Origin: Algoriphagus sp.
Lineage (GTDB): Bacteria > Bacteroidota > Bacteroidia > Cytophagales > Cyclobacteriaceae
Assembly (NCBI GenBank): GCA_023255285.1
Contig: JALRIY010000055.1
Location: forward strand, 1 to 12,536
Length of the DNA stretch: 12,536 nucleotides
Direction: 5' to 3'
The translations under genes and the position numbers were made by a program. Within the stretch, counting starts at the first letter, position 1; every line of letters starts with the position of its first letter. Of this stretch, positions 5,446-12,536 are shown piece by piece. The notes below the pieces were generated by a model. It worked only from the letters and a program-made list of their open reading frames with translations, was not told the DNA's origin and did no database searches.

Positions 5446-8400
5446 TTAATAGTTCCAGATTTCAGCAGGAGCGCTGTTAATCACGAATAGGAGTTGTTTT
5501 CCACCAAGGCTTGCGATGGCTCGGATATCACCGTCCAACTTCAAACCATGAATTCGATTGGGCCAAAAGGAAAAGGTTCCATCCCCTTTTCCGAGGAATA
5601 CCTCTCCATAGCTCGCGTCGTGCTTTCCAAGTTCGGGTTTGATATTGGATAAATTACCTCCTAGGATTAGGTCTTGAATACCATCCTCGTTGATATCAAG
5701 CACATGAATTGCAAAAATCCAAGATTTCTGCCCATCTACAGGGAAAGGTTTCCAATCAAAGTTGCCTACTCCTTGGTTGACTAAAATCCCAGATTCCAGG
5801 TGGTTCATTTCCTGAATAATGGAACGATCGATTACTTCTTTGTTAAAAATATCATGTAAACTTTGGTCCACATAATCTGCATAGCGGATATACTTTTTCT
5901 TGATGCTAGGCACCTGTCTTTCAAGTTCGTGCTTTAGCGTGTAAGGAATAGATACCCCATCCACTACTTGTGTATATACTTGCTCGACGGATCCGTTTTG
6001 ATCAAAGTCATTGAGATACATCCGGATTGGGCGAGTGTTAGATCCCTTCATGCGGGTATTGTAACCTTGATTGCCTAGGGCTAGATCAGGTTTTCCATCC
6101 CCGTTGAAGTCTCCCACTTCTAGGGTTCGGTACGATCCTTTTAGGTTTTCCATTCCCGGCAGTGTCATTTTTTCCAACTTTTTCCCAACGTTCTTGAAAA
6201 AAGTTGGGGCCATCCATTCGCCAACAAATACCACATCTTGCAGCCCATCACCATCGTAATCCAAGACCTTGGTATCGGTTACCATTCCAATAGCCTTCAG
6301 TTCAGGAGCCAAAGCTGCGGATTGCTCTATGAAATTTCCTTTGCCATCGTTGATCCATAGTTGAGCATCTGCGGATACCCCATAGGTGAAGGGGATAAGT
6401 CTTCCACCCACAACTAAGTCGAGGGCTCCATCCGCATTGAGGTCTATTGGTGCTACGGACGAGCTACTTCCAAAAACACCTACTGTGCCAGTGGCAAAGC
6501 CTTTGATAAAGTTACCTTTGCCGTCGTTGAGGTAGAGGCGATCGGCAAGGTCAAGGCTTCCAAACCCAGATTCATTACCTCCAGATGTGACAAACAAGTC
6601 TGTGTCTCCATCTTGGTCTGCATCAAAAAATAAAGCATCTGTATCCTCTGAAATAGCGTCTAAGTCAAAGCATTCTTGGGGCTTGTAGGTGTATCCACCT
6701 CCTTTTTGGGCAAGGTAAAGTTTGCCTGCAAAGGTTTTGGCTCCGCCAAAGAATAGGTCTTCGAGGCCGTCCCCATTTACATCGCCTTTAGCAAATGCTG
6801 GGCCTTCCGTGGATAGCATCAAATAGGTGAGTCGATCTCGATCAAAATCAATAAACTCATTCTCCTGGTGTGTAAAGTCAAGCCCTAGATTGCTCGCTTT
6901 TACAAATTTGGCAGGACTTGGGATGGGGAAAAACGAGCCCCCCTCTGGAAGTACTCCCGAATCTTCCCAGCGTAATTTTAGCAATTGATCTACAGGGACC
7001 TTGGTCATCTGGGTGAAACTTCCATCGGGCCACAAAACCTTGAGCTCATCAATAAGTGTGACTTTGCCCAAACCTATTGTGATTTTTGGATCTACGCTAG
7101 ATTGAAAGCCTCGGTTGGGCATTTGTTCGGAATAAAACACCTGATCGCCAGCTTTTACTTGAATCTGTGTACCTATAGCTCCGGTATTTTTTTCTTTACC
7201 CACCAACTGCAATTGGATACTGTGCAAATCTGGCTGTAGACTTTTCCCCTTATTTTTAAAAATTTGGGCACTTGAATTGACATTGTTGACTACCAAGTCC
7301 AAGGAGCCGTCATTGTCTAAATCACCATAAGCGGCCCCATTGGAGTGGATGGCCTTGCCTAAGCCCCACTGATCTGCCACATTTTCAAAGTGGAGATCTC
7401 CTAGGTTTTTGAAAGCATAATTCGGAATAGGCGTGATTGGAATTGGATCTACGAGTGCTTTGTAGTTTACTCCTGCTTGAGAGATGATTCTGACCTTGGT
7501 GTCCTCGTCATCGATAAAGTTGAGGTAGTCTAGATCGGTAATATCTTGATAGATTCCGTTAGCTACGAATATGTCACGTTTACCATCGTTGTCCATGTCG
7601 AAAAGTAGTGCTCCCCAACTCCAATCTGTAGCTTCCACATTGGCAAGTCTACCCATCTCACTGAAGGTCCCATCTCCATTATTGATGTGGAGCATGTTAC
7701 GGGAGAATTGGTAGTGGTAGCCATGGATTTTATTGAATTGATACTTATCCCAACTTTCAAAGGTGGTGACTTGCTTGAGTCTCGTGGAGGGCTCTGGTAG
7801 CATGTCAGTGACAAAAATATCCAAAAGCCCATCTCCATTGACATCTGCAATATCGGCCCCCATAGAAGCCGCACTAATCGAGCGCATTGAAGATTCTAGA
7901 GACTCGGTAAAGGTTCCGTCTTGGTTGTTTATATAAAGGTAGTCTTTCTCAAAAAAATCATTTGAAATAAAGATATCAGGCCAGGTGTCTTGGTTGACAT
8001 CCCCGATAGTAATTCCTAACCCAAATCCAACCACAGAACCATAAATACCTGCTTCCTCACTTACATCGGTAAACTTTTCCCCATCGTTACGGAAAAGTTT
8101 GTCTCCACCCACCGAGTCACGCACAGGTCGTTCATTTTGCATTTTGTTGAATGTGCCAATAGCTTGGTAGGAATTATTCAGTAGGTAGACGTCCAAGTCC
8201 CCATCCTTGTCGTAATCAAAAAACACAGCATGCGTAGAAAACCCTTTATCTGCTAGGCCAAAGGCTTCAGCCATCTCTTTGAAGGTACCATTACCTTGGT
8301 TGATAAATAATTCGTTTTGCTTATTATCTCCTTTTATATCGCCTGAGTTGCATACGTAAATATCTAGCCAGCCGTCTCCATCCACATCCGCCATGGCTAC

Positions 8401-8745
8401 ACCAGTACTCCAAGCTCGGGTTCCAGCCACGCCTGCCTTTTCGGTTGCATTTTCAAACTTGAAATCCCCCTTGTTGAGGAACAATTGATTGGGACCTAGA
8501 TTGGCCGTAAAATACAGATCTACTAGACCATCGTTATTCACATCACCAATGGCCACCCCACCTCCATTGTAGAAGTTACGGTAGGTAAAGACATTAAAAT
8601 CCTCGGCGAAAGTAAGGCTATTCATAAAGTTAACTCCTGAAGATTCTTTAGCAATCTCTTCAAATAATGGAGGAACTTTGTCTTTTGTGCTACAGGCCGA
8701 GCCCAAGAAGGTGAGGAAAAGTAAACCACCAAGGATTTTTTTCAT
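5446..8745 (-). CDS. FG-GAP/VCBS-repeat lipoprotein with ASPIC/UnbV domain (paralogue A)
   Basis: This 1,099-residue protein is a secreted lipoprotein: the signal peptide ends GSAC (C18). I count 14 DxDxDG-type calcium-binding loops, each followed by a short beta strand, as in integrin-like beta-propeller blades. Seven lie before the central domain (68-76, 120-128, 177-185, 249-257, 301-309, 383-391, 475-483) and seven after it (655-663, 708-716, 768-776, 829-837, 879-887, 913-921, 1017-1025). This suggests two propellers. The ASPIC/UnbV domain lies about 521-590 (GAIGTQIQV to VDQLLKL, with SSVDPKITIGLG and VLWPDGS). Shared landmarks are DWSWGALLFDMDNDG (374-388) and DFDRDRL (633-639). A conserved C-terminal block of unknown function (DFDQNGSVEQ to YADY, 913-958) follows. 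No catalytic residues are recognisable; a binding or scaffolding role at the cell surface is likely. It lies 112 bases after paralogue B, in the same direction. Confidence 0.92.
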   Translation of the reverse strand: MKKILGGLLFLTFLGSACSTKDKVPPLFEEIAKESSGVNFMNSLTFAEDFNVFTYRNFYNGGGVAIGDVNNDGLVDLYFTANLGPNQLFLNKGDFKFENATEKAGVAGTRAWSTGVAMADVDGDGWLDIYVCNSGDIKGDNKQNELFINQGNGTFKEMAEAFGLADKGFSTHAVFFDYDKDGDLDVYLLNNSYQAIGTFNKMQNERPVRDSVGGDKLFRNDGEKFTDVSEEAGIYGSVVGFGLGITIGDVNQDTWPDIFISNDFFEKDYLYINNQDGTFTESLESSMRSISAASMGADIADVNGDGLLDIFVTDMLPEPSTRLKQVTTFESWDKYQFNKIHGYHYQFSRNMLHINNGDGTFSEMGRLANVEATDWSWGALLFDMDNDGKRDIFVANGIYQDITDLDYLNFIDDEDTKVRIISQAGVNYKALVDPIPITPIPNYAFKNLGDLHFENVADQWGLGKAIHSNGAAYGDLDNDGSLDLVVNNVNSSAQIFKNKGKSLQPDLHSIQLQLVGKEKNTGAIGTQIQVKAGDQVFYSEQMPNRGFQSSVDPKITIGLGKVTLIDELKVLWPDGSFTQMTKVPVDQLLKLRWEDSGVLPEGGSFFPIPSPAKFVKASNLGLDFTHQENEFIDFDRDRLTYLMLSTEGPAFAKGDVNGDGLEDLFFGGAKTFAGKLYLAQKGGGYTYKPQECFDLDAISEDTDALFFDADQDGDTDLFVTSGGNESGFGSLDLADRLYLNDGKGNFIKGFATGTVGVFGSSSSVAPIDLNADGALDLVVGGRLIPFTYGVSADAQLWINDGKGNFIEQSAALAPELKAIGMVTDTKVLDYDGDGLQDVVFVGEWMAPTFFKNVGKKLEKMTLPGMENLKGSYRTLEVGDFNGDGKPDLALGNQGYNTRMKGSNTRPIRMYLNDFDQNGSVEQVYTQVVDGVSIPYTLKHELERQVPSIKKKYIRYADYVDQSLHDIFNKEVIDRSIIQEMNHLESGILVNQGVGNFDWKPFPVDGQKSWIFAIHVLDINEDGIQDLILGGNLSNIKPELGKHDASYGEVFLGKGDGTFSFWPNRIHGLKLDGDIRAIASLGGKQLLFVINSAPAEIWNY

Positions 8746-8857
8746 TCTGGGTTTTGGATGAATGAGGTTGAAATTTCTTTGAGTAAAGATGACAAGGTTT
8801 TTTTAAAATCCCGAAACTACGTGCTAAGTCATCGAAGGGAAGCAATCAAAGGGAAAA

Positions 8858-11800
8858 TTAGCGTACTGTAACTACCAATGGTTTTTCATGGTTTCGTAAA
8901 ACGAATAAATGCGTTTGGTTGTTGGATTGAATCCATTGAAAATCACGAATCTCTCCTGAGACAAATAGTCCACTTTCTTGAGGTTTTAAGGCTTTCCATT
9001 TGTTAGTGGCATCTTTTTCAAGTACCCAAGCATAACTCCCCAATTGGGTCCCAAGCTCAGGTTTGATCCGACTTTCATTACCTCCAAGCAATATCAAGGA
9101 AGATTTCCCTGGTCTAGGAAGTAGGGTGATGGCATGAACGGGAGCATACTGAACTTCTGCAGGGAGTATCTCTTGTACCATTTCCCCCCTTCCTTGGTTG
9201 ATCCAAAGGGTAGTTTCCATCCAATCTGCTTGCAAAATTATTGAATTTGCCCAAACCGATTGGGGAAAGAGTTCCTCTAATGATTTGTTCTTGTAATCAG
9301 CATAGCTGAGCACTTGTTTTTTTAAGGAAGGAATTTGCTTAACAAGTGTGTTTTTAAGTATCCAGGGGATACTTTTCCCATTTTCGTGGTGGTGGAGGAT
9401 TTGTTCGATCGAACCGTTTTGATCAAAATCATTGATCGCCAATCGCAAGGGATTTGCAACATTAGTTCGTAGTCTGGAATTGGTGCCAAAGTTTCCGGCA
9501 AGCATATCCATTTTTCCATCTCCATTGATGTCTGCTACCAAGATGCGCTTCCAAAATCCGCGCGTATTTTCTAGTCCAAATTGCGCAGTGCTATTAATCC
9601 AAGCTCCCTGGTCAAAGGTGAAAATGTGTAGCCCCATCCATTCTCCTACTAGCAGGAGTTCTGTTTTCCCGTCTCCATCTAAGTCCGCTAAAGCGCCGTC
9701 GGTCAGCATCCCCAGCGAAGTAAAGGGTTTGCCAAGGGTAGTGCTTTCATCCGTGAAGTTTCCTTTCCCATCATTTTTCCAAAATTGAACTCCAACCGCA
9801 ATTCCATAACCAAAAGGAAAGCCCCGTTCTCCAATAATAAGGTCTAGGTCTCCATCTTGATCTCCATCCCAACTTAAAATAAACGAGGTGGGTGTTGCAG
9901 GAAAGCGCTGTCCGGAGCGATAAAAATTCCCCTTGCCATCGTTGAGATACAAGCGGTCTTGGTAGCTTGGGGAGAAGTCTGAAAATTCAATTCCTCCACT
10001 GCCTACCAAGAGGTCAGCAGCACCATCCCCATTGGCGTCAAAGAAGTGGGCCACTACATCTTCAGCAAGGCTATCCTGATCAAATAGGGGCATTTGAGAG
10101 GTAGACCAAACGCCTGAGTCGCTCTGCTTCCAAAGGGAGGTGGATTGGCCTTTAGCGCCAGGAATAATTAAGTCTATTCGTCCATCCCCGTTGATATCGG
10201 CTTGGCTTGCTCGAGGCCCCTCATTGCTGATTGACCAGAATCGGAGGCGATCGCGGTCAAAATCAACGAATTCACTCTCTTTGTGTTTGTATGGGAAGGT
10301 GAATGCTACAATTGGAGTGAAGTAGGTTGACGGAGTTTTGAATTCAGTTTGGAGTGCCTTTGCATCCGATTCTTCCGGGAATAGCACCTGATTAGCGGCT
10401 ATTTTGGTTAGGAGGGTCCGTTTTCCTGAGGGCCAATCGATGTGTATTGAATCAATCAGGTTGTATTTCCCTAGACCAAAATTCAATCTTGGGTCTACTG
10501 AGGACATGTATCCTTTAACAGGCTGGTACTCTTGAAGCTGGCTTTCTCCAGCAGTATAAAGCCTAACTTTTGCGCCAAAGGCATTACCGAGATCGAGACT
10601 GAGGAAGTTTTTAGTGGTTCCTGGATTGCTATTGTTTTGGTAGACAAAGGCGCGTTCATTGAGGTTGTTGACCACCAAATCAAGGTCCCCGTCATTATCC
10701 AAGTCTGCATAAGCGGACCCGGTGCTGAAGGTAAGTTGATCCAATCCTTGGGAGGGAGCAAGGTTTTCAAATTGAAGGTTTCCTTTGTTATTGAATAGGT
10801 GATTTTGTTGGGGAACAGATGGAAATTTATCAATCAATTTTGTAATCAAAATCGAGTCTTGTTTGAATTGATCAATTTTCCCTTGATTGTTGGCATAGAA
10901 ATCCACAAAATCAAAATCTGTAAGATCTTTGCCGATGCCATTGGCAATAAAAATATCTTTTTTTCCATCCAGGTCAGCATCGAAAATCAATGCTCCCCAA
11001 CTCCAATCGGTAGCTTCCACACCAGCCCATCTTCCAACTTCTGCAAAAATAGGAATGCTGTCCTGAGGGTGAATTCCCAGATGTCGTTGTAGGGTATTAC
11101 GTGTAAATTGCCGGTGATATCCAGCTTTTTGATTGGCTTGAAATTTGTCCCATTCCTCAAAGGGAGTTTTGGATTTGACCCGTGCCAGATCACTTGGGAG
11201 CATTTCAGTGACGAGGATATCTGGCCATAGGTCATTGTCTAGATCTGCGATATCTGCACCCATAGAACCCATGCTGATTTCAGGCATAGCTTGGGGTAAA
11301 ATCTCTCGAAAAGTTCCGTTTTTTTGGTTTAGGTAGAGGTAGTCCCGCTCAAAAAAATCATTGGAGACGTAAAGGTCTGGCCACCCATCTTGGTTGAGGT
11401 CCGCCACAGTCACTCCAAGGCCGTAGCCTATCGCACTCCCATAGATGCCTGCTTCTTGGGAGACATCGAAGAATTGATTGTTATCGTTCCTGAAAAGTTT
11501 ATTTCCTCCTTCAGGATCTCGAATTTCCCGCTGCCCCAAGCGAAGGTCGTTGAGGCCCACAGAGCGTCCGGAGTTGCTGAGCAAATACATGTCTAAATCT
11601 CCATCTTTGTCGTAGTCAAAAAATACGGCATGCTGGCTGAGTCCTATTTCGGCCAACCCAAATTCCTTGGACTTTTCGGTAAAAGTCAGGTCTCCATTGT
11701 TAATAAAGAGTTCGTTGTGTCTACGTGGCCCCTGCATGGGTCCAGATTTACAAACGTAAATATCTAGAAGTCCATCTCCATTCACATCAGCCATACTGAC

Positions 11801-12139
11801 GCCAGTAGTCCAAGATCCTTCAGAATTTAGACCTGCATTATCGGTGATGTCTTCGAAGTTGAGCTCCCCAATGTTGAGGTAGAGGCGATTGCTTTGCTGA
11901 TTTCCAGCAAAAAAAATATCGGGTAAGCTATCTTGGTTGATGTCACCAATCGCTACCCCCGCGCCGTTGTAAAAATTACGGAAGGTGTAGGGGTTTATTT
12001 TTTCAGTGTAAACCAGATCATTGCGAAAGGAGATTCCAGTTTGTCTTTCTGAAAGCAGGGAGAATAAAGATTCGGAGTTCTCCTGCTTACAGGAGAAAAG
12101 AAGGTAAAAAAAGAAAAGAAAGAGGTACGGTTTTTTCAC
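8858..12139 (-). CDS. FG-GAP/VCBS-repeat lipoprotein with ASPIC/UnbV domain (paralogue B)
   Basis: This 1,093-residue protein is colinear with paralogue A from end to end. Its signal peptide is a very hydrophobic run ending LFSC (C17), marking a lipoprotein. Calcium-loop sequences are at 66-74, 118-126, 175-183, 247-255, 299-307, 387-395 and 479-487, then 648-656, 701-709, 758-766, 819-827, 870-878 and 904-912. The ASPIC/UnbV domain is at about 521-587 (FGAKVRLYT, SSVDPRLNFGLG, IDWPSGKR). DWSWGALIFDADLDG (378-392) and DFDRDRL (626-632) match paralogue A. Two early loops are degenerate (DINQDSLPD and DLDNDLWPD), and the final loop present in A is absent here. The start is GTG at 12139-12137; no in-frame ATG lies closer to the signal peptide, and the residues right after it (MKKPYLFLFF) form a proper signal sequence. 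A GGAGG sits about 40 bases upstream, too far to serve this start. It is the first gene of the three-lipoprotein set. Confidence 0.92.
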   Translation of the reverse strand: MKKPYLFLFFFYLLFSCKQENSESLFSLLSERQTGISFRNDLVYTEKINPYTFRNFYNGAGVAIGDINQDSLPDIFFAGNQQSNRLYLNIGELNFEDITDNAGLNSEGSWTTGVSMADVNGDGLLDIYVCKSGPMQGPRRHNELFINNGDLTFTEKSKEFGLAEIGLSQHAVFFDYDKDGDLDMYLLSNSGRSVGLNDLRLGQREIRDPEGGNKLFRNDNNQFFDVSQEAGIYGSAIGYGLGVTVADLNQDGWPDLYVSNDFFERDYLYLNQKNGTFREILPQAMPEISMGSMGADIADLDNDLWPDILVTEMLPSDLARVKSKTPFEEWDKFQANQKAGYHRQFTRNTLQRHLGIHPQDSIPIFAEVGRWAGVEATDWSWGALIFDADLDGKKDIFIANGIGKDLTDFDFVDFYANNQGKIDQFKQDSILITKLIDKFPSVPQQNHLFNNKGNLQFENLAPSQGLDQLTFSTGSAYADLDNDGDLDLVVNNLNERAFVYQNNSNPGTTKNFLSLDLGNAFGAKVRLYTAGESQLQEYQPVKGYMSSVDPRLNFGLGKYNLIDSIHIDWPSGKRTLLTKIAANQVLFPEESDAKALQTEFKTPSTYFTPIVAFTFPYKHKESEFVDFDRDRLRFWSISNEGPRASQADINGDGRIDLIIPGAKGQSTSLWKQSDSGVWSTSQMPLFDQDSLAEDVVAHFFDANGDGAADLLVGSGGIEFSDFSPSYQDRLYLNDGKGNFYRSGQRFPATPTSFILSWDGDQDGDLDLIIGERGFPFGYGIAVGVQFWKNDGKGNFTDESTTLGKPFTSLGMLTDGALADLDGDGKTELLLVGEWMGLHIFTFDQGAWINSTAQFGLENTRGFWKRILVADINGDGKMDMLAGNFGTNSRLRTNVANPLRLAINDFDQNGSIEQILHHHENGKSIPWILKNTLVKQIPSLKKQVLSYADYKNKSLEELFPQSVWANSIILQADWMETTLWINQGRGEMVQEILPAEVQYAPVHAITLLPRPGKSSLILLGGNESRIKPELGTQLGSYAWVLEKDATNKWKALKPQESGLFVSGEIRDFQWIQSNNQTHLFVLRNHEKPLVVTVR

Positions 12140-12359
12140 AAGGCAAGAGTAAAAAAAAGAATTGTATTTACTTAAAATTCCTCCAAAATATAATTTTTTA
12201 TGATTAGCCGCTTTTTCACAATTAACGGAACAAAATAAGGTTTGTGGTTCAATCAGTAGCGCTGTCGTCTGTGGGCCGTCGTTTAAGGACGATTATCCGG
12301 AGGTTTTAGTACTCCGGTGGGAATACTGGCATAATTGCGGATAATCATATAATTCTGTG
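12140..12359. other. Divergent intergenic region upstream of paralogue B
   Basis: These 220 bases separate the minus-strand lipoprotein set from the rightward open frame at 12360. I found no exact TAnnTTTG promoter on either strand; the closest minus-strand match is TATATTTTG (complement of about 12185-12193), which has one extra spacer base and no good -33 box. The stretch 12277-12346 is rich in inverted repeats and somewhat GC-richer than its surroundings. Confidence 0.4.
12291..12346. repeat. Nested inverted repeats in the divergent region
   Basis: GATTATCCG (12291-12299) pairs perfectly with CGGATAATC (12338-12346). Partly overlapping the left arm, CCGGAG (12297-12302) pairs with CTCCGG (12312-12317) around nine bases. 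The two stems share bases 12297-12299, so they are alternatives rather than one structure, which would suit an operator or a switching RNA hairpin, but chance is not excluded. Confidence 0.4.
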
Positions 12360-12536
12360 ATGCGATTACTTAAATTGAATTTCAGGATAGGAAAGGGTTT
12401 TACACTTAAACTAAGCCGACTATATTTTAAGTGCTATCTCAAATGTAAGTGGTCTCCTTTCCGATTTTTCAGTTTATCGGGAGCGATATCGGTTATTCAG
12501 ACCTATGATTTTAGTGTTTTAGCTTCCAAGATGAAA
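12360..12536 (+). CDS. Unrecognised open frame running off the right edge (possible partial gene)
   Basis: From the ATG at 12360 the plus strand is open for 59 codons to the window end with no stop. The translation begins MRLLKLNFRIGKGF and is rich in lysine, arginine and phenylalanine; the later part (LSGAISVIQ) is more hydrophobic. The nearest in-frame upstream stop is at 12342-12344. I do not recognise a family. Codon use is plausible for this genome, but so short an open frame in AT-rich DNA could occur by chance, and the same stretch holds paired inverted repeats, so a non-coding reading is possible. Confidence 0.4.
   Translation, partial: MRLLKLNFRIGKGFTLKLSRLYFKCYLKCKWSPFRFFSLSGAISVIQTYDFSVLASKMK
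12390..12462. repeat. Two nested stem-forming inverted repeats near the right edge
   Basis: An outer pair GGAAAGG (12390-12396) and CCTTTCC (12456-12462) encloses an inner perfect 8-base pair CACTTAAA (12403-12410) and TTTAAGTG (12426-12433) with a 15-base loop. The two pairs are compatible with one folded structure. They fall inside the possible partial gene starting at 12360. Confidence 0.4.

Noticed and set aside
8812..8845. Possible promoter of paralogue A: TTG, 23 bases, then TAGTTTCG on the minus strand.
   Set aside because: The -7 element has a mismatch at a conserved T and the spacing is at the upper limit; co-transcription with paralogue B over the 112-base gap is as likely.
10799..11092. 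97-codon plus-strand frame inside paralogue B.
   Set aside because: It is antisense to a calcium-loop and DWSWGA coding stretch, and its sequence shows no independent family signature.
5446..12139. The many similar short DNA segments encoding DxDxDG loops looked like DNA repeats or a recent amplification.
   Set aside because: Similarity is explained by protein repeat constraint: codons differ from loop to loop and between paralogues.
3963..12139. Surface-export signal after the lipoprotein cysteines (CSTKDK, CKQENS, CQEKKD).
   Set aside because: The residues are charged but do not clearly match the published K-(D/E)2 type export signals, so outer-surface exposure is not claimed from sequence.

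Overview
The window looks like chromosomal DNA from the phylum Bacteroidota, most likely order Cytophagales and perhaps family Cyclobacteriaceae. This placement is inferred from protein character, not from a search. The supporting signs are a UvrD-type helicase with motif III reading GDDAQSI, a SigR-like ECF sigma factor with its small cysteine-rich partner ahead of gmk and nadD, almost no Shine-Dalgarno sequences, a TTTG-N19-TAnnTTTG promoter, and giant lipoproteins built of FG-GAP/VCBS repeats with an ASPIC/UnbV domain.

Left part (1-1776, minus strand): the N-terminal 257 residues of a UvrD/PcrA helicase run off the left edge. A 168-base gap with a run of 7-base direct repeats separates it from an LpxL/HtrB-type lipid A acyltransferase. 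Centre-left (1903-3926, plus strand): a tight four-gene run encodes an ECF sigma factor, a small RsrA-like putative anti-sigma factor, guanylate kinase and nicotinate-nucleotide adenylyltransferase. It ends at a hairpin terminator shared with the convergent genes on the other side.

Right part (3963-12139, minus strand): three co-directional lipoprotein genes occupy two thirds of the window. In transcription order they are two paralogous proteins of about 1,095 residues (13 and 14 DxDxDG-type calcium-binding loops around a central ASPIC/UnbV domain, then a conserved C-terminal module I cannot name) and a PAP2/vanadium-haloperoxidase-fold enzyme with every expected active-site residue. All three have lipobox signal peptides, so they probably act together at the cell envelope. 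The enzyme also has its own good candidate promoter. This set is the best candidate for an under-described system here.

Right edge (12140-12536): a divergent intergenic region contains several inverted repeats. An unrecognised reading frame starts at 12360 on the plus strand and is open to the end of the window. I saw no tRNA, rRNA, CRISPR array or transposase.
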